From assembly GCA_947311605.1 (NCBI GenBank), contig CAMZLC010000124.1:1-19455 (forward strand): DNA of 19,455 nt. Reading direction: 5' to 3'. Positions within the stretch are counted from its first letter, which is position 1. Each line of letters begins with the position of its first letter. Shown one piece after another: positions 1 through 6,536 of this stretch. The notes beneath the pieces are model-generated. The model ran no database searches. It saw only the letters and a list, made by a program, of their open reading frames with translations, and had not been told where the DNA came from. Source of the DNA: an uncultured Sulfurovum sp. (lineage in GTDB: Bacteria; Campylobacterota; Campylobacteria; Campylobacterales; Sulfurovaceae). The translations under genes and the position numbers were made by a program.

Positions 1-1402
1 ATGCCAGAGCAAGTGTCAAGTTGACCTGTCCGCCATCGAGTACCCAGAGATCCGGAGGAGGCGAAGTGTCAAAGTGTGTGATTCGTCTTTGCAGCATCTC
101 AGTCATCTGACCTACTTCGTCTTTGGCGGTGAGTGCGTATCTGCGATAGGAGGACTTCTCCCATTTCCCTTCATCCCAGGTGACCATGGCACCTACCGAT
201 GCTACCCCCATCATGTGTGAATTGTCGAAAGCCTCTATACGATAGGGGGTGCGCTCCAGGGTGAGCAGTGCGGCAATGTTGGGCTCTATGCTGGATGTAG
301 GTATTTTTTTATGTTTCAAAAGTTCTGTCGCATTGTTGATGGCCAGTGCAACAAGCTTTCTTTTTTTGCCCCTCTGCGGATGCTTGATGGAGAGTGTAGT
401 CTCCAGTTTTTGACTGAGTGTTCTGCTGGTCTCCTGCATAGAGTCGAAGCTGTCGGAGACGAGGATCTCTTTGGCTACGGAGGGGAGTTCTGCATTGTAA
501 GAGTCCAAAAGGACCTGTCGATAGGCTTCATCTGTATCAAAATATGCCGTTTGTCTGAAAAAAGTATGAGAAGAAGAGATCACTTTTCCCTCTCGCATAA
601 AGATCCGAAGGACGATGCCCTGTTCTTTCTCGACAACAATAGCGAAGATATCGATATTGTTGTGGTTTGCCAGATCGATACTGGAACGAAGCCTCAGCGA
701 TTCGATGGCAGTGATCTGATCTCTGACCTTTCTTGCCTCTTCGTAGCGCTCCTGTTCTGCCAACAGAAGCATGCGTGCGTGCAGCTTCTTTGTGATGCGT
801 CCCCTATCGTGTATAGCCTCTTTGGCCTCAGCGATGATGGCATGGTATTGCTCAGGGGTCACCTTCTCTTCACAGGGTGCCAGACATTTACCTATCTGAT
901 GAAAAAGACAGGCTTCACCCCCTTCAAGCCCACTCCGCTTCTGCACGAGTGGGTAGAGTTCATAGAGCGCATCCAGCAGTGCTTTTCCCCCGGTAGGAAA
1001 CGGGCCGTAATAGTGTACCTTCTTCCCTTTGACAACTTTCCGTGTCAACTCAAACCTGGGAAAATCCTGTGACTCATCTATATAGATATAGGGATAGGTT
1101 TTGTCATCTCTGAGGAGGATATTGTATTTGGGTCTGAGTTGCTTGATGAGAGAGTTTTCTAGGATCAGGGCATCTGCCTCACTCTCTACGATCAGGTATT
1201 CCAGGCGGGCAGCCTCTGAGAGCATTTTGAGGATTCTTGCTCCCTGTGCGGGGTTGGGATGCAGGTGAGGCGTCAATCTCCAGTAGCTTCTGACACGGTT
1301 TTTGAGGTTTTTTGCTTTGCCTACATAGAGCAGTTTCCCGTGTGGGTCAAAATATTGATAGACACCATAGGTACTGGGCAGCTGTTTGATCGTTTTGAGC
1401 AT
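1..1402 (-). CDS. uvrC: UvrABC system protein C (excinuclease subunit), 3' end cut by window edge
   Basis: Incision subunit of nucleotide excision repair; it cuts the damaged strand on both sides of a lesion marked by UvrA/UvrB. Reading the minus strand from ATG at 1402 gives about 467 codons without a stop, running off base 1. Seen: an N-terminal GIY-YIG nuclease region (residues about 11-35, with YGVY and then YVGKAKNLKNRV); a cysteine cluster C165, C173, C177 typical of UvrC; a UvrB-interaction (UVR) helix pair around LLLAEQERYEEARKVRD; and the start of the RNase H-like second nuclease domain (EAFDNSHMMG, then VLDGGQVNL). A full UvrC is about 600 residues, so roughly the last 130 lie outside. 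The ATG follows the stop of the upstream minus-strand gene by 3 nt (TAACCTATG), and no clear Shine-Dalgarno is seen, so translational coupling is likely. Identification is secure. Confidence 0.97.
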   Translation of the reverse strand, partial: MLKTIKQLPSTYGVYQYFDPHGKLLYVGKAKNLKNRVRSYWRLTPHLHPNPAQGARILKMLSEAARLEYLIVESEADALILENSLIKQLRPKYNILLRDDKTYPYIYIDESQDFPRFELTRKVVKGKKVHYYGPFPTGGKALLDALYELYPLVQKRSGLEGGEACLFHQIGKCLAPCEEKVTPEQYHAIIAEAKEAIHDRGRITKKLHARMLLLAEQERYEEARKVRDQITAIESLRLRSSIDLANHNNIDIFAIVVEKEQGIVLRIFMREGKVISSSHTFFRQTAYFDTDEAYRQVLLDSYNAELPSVAKEILVSDSFDSMQETSRTLSQKLETTLSIKHPQRGKKRKLVALAINNATELLKHKKIPTSSIEPNIAALLTLERTPYRIEAFDNSHMMGVASVGAMVTWDEGKWEKSSYRRYALTAKDEVGQMTEMLQRRITHFDTSPPPDLWVLDGGQVNLTLALA

Positions 1403-1405
1403 AGG

Positions 1406-1870
1406 TTAGGGGGATTGCTTGGTCTGTGTTTGGTGTTTTTTGATGAGTGCCTTGGTCTGAAGAAACTTTTCCTTCAGCGCTTCATCATCGAGCGTTGCTT
1501 CAAAGTTTCCACCAGAGAGTTCACTGTAGTAGGGTATCGTATCTTGGTGCGCTGGTTCTTCGTGTGTGTGGTGTCTAGAATTAAAAAATACTACTGTGTC
1601 AGCCAGTTGCTCCTGGCATTCTGGTGCATACTGCCTGACGGTGGCTAATAGTGCCTTAAAGAGTTCTTTATTATAATTGAGCTCCATTTTATACCCTGGA
1701 TGAGAAAGGGCGATAAAAAGGGTGCGGTTTTTAATATAGATAAAAGCAATTGCTTGCTGGAATCTGGGTGGCAGTAAAGCCATAAATTTCTGATAGCAGG
1801 TATGCTGCACAAGGGAGCCAAATTGAGGTTGACGCGTAAGAAGAGAGAGGATCTGTTTGCTGCTTTTCAT
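1406..1870 (-). CDS. DUF721/DciA-like small protein upstream of uvrC
   Basis: Encodes 154 residues. The first 100 residues have the pattern of the DUF721/DciA family: an N-terminal helix (KQILSLLTRQPQFGSL), LLPPRFQQAIAFIYIKNRTL, then IALSHPGYKMELNYNKELF leading to a beta strand (TVVFFNSRH). DciA proteins help load the replicative helicase DnaB in bacteria lacking DnaC/DnaI; whether this protein does so is inference. The C-terminal third is hydrophilic and ends in a Lys/Gln/Thr-rich helix. There are no signal peptide or membrane segments. It lies directly upstream of uvrC (3 nt) and so is probably co-transcribed with it. The start at 1870 is the only Met before the conserved region. It sits about 7 nt from a TATAAT on the same strand, which implies little or no leader. 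The protein is real by its coupling to uvrC and its length; the family call is moderate. Confidence 0.72.
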   Translation of the reverse strand: MKSSKQILSLLTRQPQFGSLVQHTCYQKFMALLPPRFQQAIAFIYIKNRTLFIALSHPGYKMELNYNKELFKALLATVRQYAPECQEQLADTVVFFNSRHHTHEEPAHQDTIPYYSELSGGNFEATLDDEALKEKFLQTKALIKKHQTQTKQSP

Positions 1871-2020
1871 GGCGGTATTATAGCATTGCTATGCTGTGGG
1901 TTTTTGTTGCAGGGATGCGGATACAAGACAAAGCCGGTCTACCTGGGATGCAAGATCGATCCTCCCTCCGGTACAGTGCACTCCCCGGCGCAGAAAAGGG
2001 AAACTATTGAGAAAATATGA
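1823..2020 (+). CDS. Small putative outer-membrane lipoprotein (LptM/YifL-like)
   Basis: A short frame ending at TGA 2018-2020. It has a basic n-region (RLTRKKRED), a hydrophobic stretch (LFAAFHGGIIALLCCGFLL) and a lipobox LLQGC. The mature N-terminus CGYKTKPVYL resembles the conserved CGxKGPLY start of LptM (YifL), the small lipoprotein that assists LptD. After the lipidated Cys about 35 residues remain. I prefer TTG at 1823 because AAGGGAG lies at 1811-1817, 5 nt before it, and because this start supplies the positive charge a lipoprotein signal needs. Alternatives are ATG 1802 and TTG 1886; the last would remove the n-region. The preferred start overlaps the 5' end of the minus-strand DciA-like gene by 48 nt. 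The frame overlaps nadB by 14 nt, suggesting coupled translation. The lipoprotein signal and coupling make it probably real; the link to LptD is inference. Confidence 0.55.
   Translation: MRLTRKKREDLFAAFHGGIIALLCCGFLLQGCGYKTKPVYLGCKIDPPSGTVHSPAQKRETIEKI
1877..1885 (-). promoter_or_regulatory. Extended -10 promoter for the DciA-like gene and uvrC
   Basis: On the minus strand the bases read TGC followed by TATAAT (hexamer at 1882-1877), a perfect extended -10. No good -35 is present. The expected transcription start, about 7 nt downstream, falls on or next to the ATG at 1870, so the mRNA would be leaderless or nearly so. Confidence 0.5.
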
Positions 2021-3467
2021 TGTATTGATTATCGGCGTAGGTATTGCCGGCCTCTATGCCGCGATGCGTTTGCCGGAGAGCATGAAGGTGCTGGTGGTCT
2101 GCAAGGATATTCCCTGGGAATGCAATACTTTTTATGCGCAGGGGGGCATCGTCACGGCACTGAATGAGGCAGATATTCCCGTGCATGTCGAGGATACCAT
2201 GAAGGCGGGCGCGTATCATAATGACAGAGAGGCAGTAGAGATACTCTCTGCCACCTCGCTTGAGACGACTGCAGATATTCTTGAGAGAGGCATGGCATTT
2301 GACAAGGATGCGGAAGGGAACCTGCTCTATACCAAGGAGGCGGCACATTCGGTAGAGCGAATCCTTCATGCCGATGGAGATGCTACGGGACGCTATATGC
2401 ACTACTTCATGATGGTACAAAACAGGCATATGCTCCAAAAAAACACACTGGTCTATGATCTTCTGATAGAGGATGGAAGGTGCTATGGGGTCAAGGCAAT
2501 GGTCAACTATCAGCCCCGGACCATCTATGCTGACCAGGTGGTCATTGCCAGTGGTGGGATCGGCTCTCTGTATGCATTCAATACCAACTCCCGAACGGTC
2601 AGTGCCGATATACACGGTATCTGCGTAGAGAAAGGAATCGAACTTGCGGACATGGAATTTATGCAGTTTCACCCCACTGTTTTTGTGGATACGCCCTATG
2701 CCAGAAAGCTGCTGTTGACGGAGGCGCTCAGAGGAGAAGGCGCACATGTGGTGGGGGAGAAGGGAAACCGGTTTCTGTTTGAGTATGATACACGGGGAGA
2801 GCTTGCCAGCAGGGATATTGTGGCAAGAGGCATTTTCGACTATAAGCGCCGGACAGGAGAAGCAGTGTATCTGGATTTTTCCATGTTTGAGGAGCCATGG
2901 TTTCATGCCCGCTTTCCCAATATTACGCAGACATTTGATGCATTGGGATATCACTTCCCTCAAGACAGGATAGCAATCTCTCCGGCATTTCATTATGCAA
3001 ACGGAGGTATCTCTGTAGATATGGATGGCGTAGTCCCTGGCATCAAAGGACTTTATGCCATTGGTGAGGTTTCCCGAACCGGAGTGCATGGTGCCAATCG
3101 GCTGGCATCTAACTCACTATTGGAAGGGATGGTCTTTGCCAAGCGTGCGGTAGAGCATATTTTGGGGCAGGAGAAATCTTCTGGAAAAACACCTGCTTTT
3201 GATAAAGATTACGATAATATACTGCACCAGAAAGATGACAAAAAATACAAACATCAACTCCGACAGATCATGTGGAAAGATGTAGGTATTATCCGAACCA
3301 GGGAAGGGTTGATCGAAGCGAAAAACTTTATCTATGATGTGAAAAACAGAGAGATAGGTAGACTACTGGAGCTTCGACTCAATACCGCCGCAGCCATTGT
3401 AGCCGCTGCGCTTGCGAGAAAAGAGTCACTGGGATCACATTATATAGAAAAGGCAGACTATGCATGA
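2007..3467 (+). CDS. nadB: L-aspartate oxidase
   Basis: FAD enzyme that oxidises L-aspartate to iminoaspartate, the first step of de novo NAD synthesis, handing its product to NadA. From TTG 2007 it encodes 486 residues. Seen: dinucleotide-binding GVGIAG (10-15); ILHADGDATGR (119-129); EFMQFHPT (217-224); LLTEALRGEGA (236-246); RDIVAR (269-274); PAFHYANGGI (326-335); HGANRLASNSLLEG (361-374). H222, R269, H329 and R365 align with the substrate-site His244, Arg290, His351 and Arg386 of the E. coli enzyme, which separates it from succinate dehydrogenase flavoproteins in this setting. It is about 50 residues shorter than E. coli NadB, through a reduced C-terminal helical domain. The TTG start is chosen because AAGGG lies 6 nt upstream (1996-2000) and the Rossmann strand begins right after it. 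The last 8 nt overlap nhaD. Confidence 0.93.
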   Translation: MRKYDVLIIGVGIAGLYAAMRLPESMKVLVVCKDIPWECNTFYAQGGIVTALNEADIPVHVEDTMKAGAYHNDREAVEILSATSLETTADILERGMAFDKDAEGNLLYTKEAAHSVERILHADGDATGRYMHYFMMVQNRHMLQKNTLVYDLLIEDGRCYGVKAMVNYQPRTIYADQVVIASGGIGSLYAFNTNSRTVSADIHGICVEKGIELADMEFMQFHPTVFVDTPYARKLLLTEALRGEGAHVVGEKGNRFLFEYDTRGELASRDIVARGIFDYKRRTGEAVYLDFSMFEEPWFHARFPNITQTFDALGYHFPQDRIAISPAFHYANGGISVDMDGVVPGIKGLYAIGEVSRTGVHGANRLASNSLLEGMVFAKRAVEHILGQEKSSGKTPAFDKDYDNILHQKDDKKYKHQLRQIMWKDVGIIRTREGLIEAKNFIYDVKNREIGRLLELRLNTAAAIVAAALARKESLGSHYIEKADYA

Positions 3468-4785
3468 GCAGTTACACTTGACGACGACATGGGTGGGGAT
3501 ACTCTCCCTGATTATTTTTGTTGTGGGCTACTATTTTATCGCCGCAGAGGATAAATACCATATCAACAAGGCCAAGCCTGCACTCTTGGCGGGCACTTCG
3601 ATCTTCATGCTGATCGGGCTCTACTTCTCCATCAATGGGATGGACGGTCACGCTCTCGAAACAGCGGTGGAGCATCTGATTGTTGAGATTGCAGGTATTT
3701 TCTTCTTTCTCTTGGTGGCGATGACCTATATCGAGGCGATGATTGACCGTAAGGTATTTTCTGCCTTGCGGTATAATTTGGTTTCCAAAGGCTATACCTA
3801 CAAGAAACTTTTCTGGATTACGGGATTGCTTGCTTTTTTTATCTCACCTGTGGCGGACAATCTGACTACCGCGTTGATTCTTTCTACCGTACTATTGACG
3901 ATCGACAAGGAGAACAAGGCATTCTTGGTTCCCGGTGCCGTCAACCTGGTCGTAGCGGCCAATGCAGGAGGTGCGTGGAGTCCTTTTGGTGATATTACCA
4001 CATTGATGGTTTGGATTGATGGCAGGGGTGCTTTTAACGAATTTCTTTTTCTTTTTCCTGCTGCGATAGTAGGCTGGTTTGTGACGGCATGGCTGCTCAG
4101 TCGCGTAGTACCGGAGGGGATGCCGCCCTTTCATGCTGACGAAGAGAAGATAGAGATTGCAGAGGGCGGCAAAGTGATCATCGGACTCTTTGCCGTAACC
4201 ATTGCTATAGCGGTACTGTCACGTCAGGTGATGCATCTGCCGCCCATGTGGGGGATGATGTTCGGTCTGGCTCTGCTCAAGATGTATGTCTATAAAATCA
4301 ATCGAGGCCCTTCGGATACCCAACTCAATGCATTTTCCTGGATTGCCAAGATCGAAAATGATACACTGCTTTTCTTTTTCGGTATTCTTGCTGCAGTCGG
4401 CGGATTGCATTTCCTCGGATATTTGGAGTACTTCACGAAACTCTATGAGAGTGCAGGAGCTACAGTGGTCAATATCGGCGTGGGCTTCCTCTCTGCTGTC
4501 GTGGACAATGTACCTGTCATGTCTGCCGTGCTCAAGGCCGATCCCAATATGGGTGCGGATGCGCAGTCCCAGTGGATGCTGGTGACCATGACGGCAGGTA
4601 TCGGCGGCTCCCTTATCTCCTTTGGCTCAGCTGCAGGTGTAGGGGTCATGGGTAAAATGCACGGCATCTATACCTTTGGCTCTCATATCAAACTGGCGTG
4701 GACCGTATTGGCAGGCTATATTGTCTCTATCGCCATCTGGTATGTGCAGTTTGAGATCTTGCATATTGGGGCACACCATATGTAG
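3460..4785 (+). CDS. nhaD: NhaD-type sodium/proton antiporter
   Basis: Inner-membrane Na+(Li+)/H+ antiporter of the ion-transporter (ArsB/NhaD) superfamily, 441 residues with about 12 hydrophobic segments. NhaD-like features: the opening WVGILSLIIFVVGYYFIAAED, NKAKPALLAG, the SPVADNLTTALILS segment, NAGGAWSPFGDITTLMVW, and in the second half SAVVDNVPVMSAVLKAD and GGSLISFGSAAGVGVMG. The paired Asp/Asn/Ser/Thr-rich re-entrant segments (ADNLTTAL and VDNVPVMS) are the expected inverted-repeat ion sites. ATG 3460 lies inside the end of nadB (8-nt overlap), with AAAAGG about 7 nt upstream, so translation is probably coupled. NhaD is common in marine and haloalkaliphilic bacteria, which suggests a saline habitat. 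No link to NAD synthesis is known; co-location may simply reflect operon packing. Confidence 0.92.
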   Translation: MHEQLHLTTTWVGILSLIIFVVGYYFIAAEDKYHINKAKPALLAGTSIFMLIGLYFSINGMDGHALETAVEHLIVEIAGIFFFLLVAMTYIEAMIDRKVFSALRYNLVSKGYTYKKLFWITGLLAFFISPVADNLTTALILSTVLLTIDKENKAFLVPGAVNLVVAANAGGAWSPFGDITTLMVWIDGRGAFNEFLFLFPAAIVGWFVTAWLLSRVVPEGMPPFHADEEKIEIAEGGKVIIGLFAVTIAIAVLSRQVMHLPPMWGMMFGLALLKMYVYKINRGPSDTQLNAFSWIAKIENDTLLFFFGILAAVGGLHFLGYLEYFTKLYESAGATVVNIGVGFLSAVVDNVPVMSAVLKADPNMGADAQSQWMLVTMTAGIGGSLISFGSAAGVGVMGKMHGIYTFGSHIKLAWTVLAGYIVSIAIWYVQFEILHIGAHHM

Positions 4786-4794
4786 ATGTAGTGT

Positions 4795-4816
4795 AGGGTG
4801 CGTTTTAACGCACCTT
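4795..4816. repeat. Palindromic element AGGGTGCG...CGCACCTT
   Basis: Arms AGGGTGCGTT and AACGCACCTT (one G-T pair) are separated by two T, directly after nhaD. As RNA it would fold as GGTGCG with a TTTTAA loop. No T-run follows (TGTGTTATTTG), so a classical rho-independent terminator is doubtful. The form resembles short dispersed palindromes seen in many proteobacterial intergenic gaps. Confidence 0.5.
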
Positions 4817-4880
4817 GTGTTATTTGTCTCAATAAGTTTTTATGAAAAGATTTATTCACACAAATATAAGGATTTTATCT

Positions 4881-6419
4881 ATGAAGCAAGTACCTATTCT
4901 AGTCTTAGACTTCGGCTCACAGTATACCCAGCTGATCGCCAGAAAGCTTAGAGAATCCGGTGTCTATACCGAAGTGGTGCCTTACAGAGAGTCACTTGAG
5001 GCGATCAAGGCGAGAAAACCTCAGGGTATTATCCTTTCGGGCGGTCCCGCCTCCGTCTATGCCGAGGATGCCTATCATCCCGATGAGGGGATCTGGGAAC
5101 TGGGGTTGCCGATCCTGGGTATCTGCTATGGCATGCAGCTGATCACACAGCATTTTGGCGGTGAGGTGGTGGCAGCGGATCATCATGAATACGGCAAAGC
5201 TAAACTGCATGTAGAGAAGGATGCGGGTATCTTCCACGGCATCAGTGACAATGAGATCGTCTGGATGAGCCATGGGGACAAAGCGGAAAAACTACCGGAA
5301 GGTTTCGAGATCATCGGAACCAGTGAAAACTCTCCTTATGCTGCGATCGCTGATGAGAAGCGAAAGGTCTATGCCTTTCAGTTTCACCCTGAGGTGCACC
5401 ACACAGTCGAGGGCACCAAAATGCTCAAAAATTTTGCCAAGTATATCTGCGGTTGCGGCAGCACCTGGAACATGGGAAGTTTTGCCAAAGAGAAGATCGC
5501 ACAGATACGGGCACAGGTAGGGGACAAAAAGGTGCTCTGCGGTGTGAGCGGCGGTGTAGATTCTTCTGTAGTAGCAGCGATGCTGCATGAAGCCTTGCCA
5601 AAAGAGCAGATTATCTGTGTCTTTGTGGATCAAGGGTTGCTGCGCAAGGATGAGTCAGAGCAAGTTCAAGCCATGTTCAGGATGCTGGATATGAATCTTA
5701 TTACTATCAATGCGAAAGTAGCGTTTATGTCAGTGTTGGAAGGTGTCACGGATCCGGAGCAGAAGCGTAAAGCCATTGGTGAAAAGTTTATTGAAGTCTT
5801 TGATATTGAAGCAAAGAAACACACGGATGTCGCATTTTTGGCTCAAGGCACACTGTATACAGATGTGATAGAGTCGGTTTCTGTCAAGGGGCCTTCGAAG
5901 ACCATTAAGTCTCATCATAATGTCGGCGGACTGCCGGATTGGATGACCTTTGAACTCGTGGAACCGCTCAAAGAGATCTTTAAAGATGAGGTGCGGAAAC
6001 TGGGACTGGAGCTGGGGCTGCCCAAAGAGATGATCGGTCGTCATCCTTTCCCCGGTCCGGGTCTTGCGATCAGGACTATGGGCGCCGTAACGGAGGAGGG
6101 GCTCCATCTGATCAGAGAATCCGATGCGATTATGCAAGAAGAGCTTAGAGCCACAGGTTACTACGACAAGGTTTGGCAAGCCTTTACGGTATTGCTCAAT
6201 GTTCAGTCCGTAGGGGTGATGGGAGACAATCGTACCTATGACAACACTGTCTGTGTGCGGATGGTAGAATCAGTGGATGGCATGACCGCTACTTTTGCAC
6301 ATATTCCTCACGATGTGCTTGAAGGCATCAGCCGCAGGATCATCAACGAGATCGATGGTATCAACCGTGTGGTCTATGATATCAGCTCCAAGCCACCCGC
6401 AACGATTGAATGGGAGTAA
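4881..6419 (+). CDS. guaA: GMP synthase (glutamine-hydrolysing)
   Basis: Converts XMP to GMP using ATP and glutamine, the last step of guanine nucleotide synthesis. From ATG 4881 it has 512 residues, the usual family length. Domains seen: an N-terminal class I glutamine amidotransferase with nucleophile C82 in GICYGMQ, and H169/E171 in FHPEV; an ATP-pyrophosphatase loop SGGVDSS (223-229); and a C-terminal dimerisation domain with HPFPGPGLAIR and the typical end YDISSKPPATIEWE. ATG 4881 is preferred over ATG 4842 because AAGGA lies 8 nt upstream (4868-4872) and the conserved VPILVLDFGSQY begins at once. It stands about 95 nt after nhaD, separated by the palindromic element, so it may be its own unit; no clear promoter was found. 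Identification is secure. Confidence 0.98.
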   Translation: MKQVPILVLDFGSQYTQLIARKLRESGVYTEVVPYRESLEAIKARKPQGIILSGGPASVYAEDAYHPDEGIWELGLPILGICYGMQLITQHFGGEVVAADHHEYGKAKLHVEKDAGIFHGISDNEIVWMSHGDKAEKLPEGFEIIGTSENSPYAAIADEKRKVYAFQFHPEVHHTVEGTKMLKNFAKYICGCGSTWNMGSFAKEKIAQIRAQVGDKKVLCGVSGGVDSSVVAAMLHEALPKEQIICVFVDQGLLRKDESEQVQAMFRMLDMNLITINAKVAFMSVLEGVTDPEQKRKAIGEKFIEVFDIEAKKHTDVAFLAQGTLYTDVIESVSVKGPSKTIKSHHNVGGLPDWMTFELVEPLKEIFKDEVRKLGLELGLPKEMIGRHPFPGPGLAIRTMGAVTEEGLHLIRESDAIMQEELRATGYYDKVWQAFTVLLNVQSVGVMGDNRTYDNTVCVRMVESVDGMTATFAHIPHDVLEGISRRIINEIDGINRVVYDISSKPPATIEWE

Positions 6420-6431
6420 AATCCCCCTCCG

Positions 6432-6466
6432 TAAGATAGTTTAGTCACTTTGACTAAACTATCTTA
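6432..6466. repeat. 16-bp-arm perfect palindrome between guaA and htpG
   Basis: Arms TAAGATAGTTTAGTCA (6432-6447) and TGACTAAACTATCTTA (6451-6466) are perfectly complementary across a CTT spacer. It begins 12 nt after the guaA stop and ends 9 nt before the htpG -35. No T-tract follows on either strand. It could be a guaA terminator lacking a U-tract or an operator for htpG. Confidence 0.75.
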
Positions 6467-6475
6467 ACTAAAAAC

Positions 6476-6504
6476 TTGAAATTAATACAAAAATATACTA
6501 TAAT
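6476..6504 (+). promoter_or_regulatory. Sigma-70-type promoter of htpG
   Basis: TTGAAA at 6476-6481 and TATAAT at 6499-6504 are separated by exactly 17 nt, which is near consensus. The transcript would start at about 6511, leaving a leader of about 25 nt that carries TAAGGAG at 6524-6530, 6 nt before the htpG ATG. This is the best-matched promoter in the window. Confidence 0.75.
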
Positions 6505-6536
6505 CCCAAAAAATTAACCACAATAAGGAGAAAACG

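Noticed and set aside
311..1072. A 253-codon open frame on the plus strand
   Set aside because: It lies opposite uvrC, whose minus-strand translation carries clear UvrC motifs throughout.
2004..3089. A 361-codon open frame on the minus strand opposite nadB
   Set aside because: nadB has complete, well-placed active-site motifs on the plus strand. The antisense translation is rich in His/Cys/Arg without domain pattern, as expected for a shadow frame.
4842..4880. Longer guaA start at ATG 4842
   Set aside because: ATG 4881 has a better ribosome site and gives the standard protein start and length.
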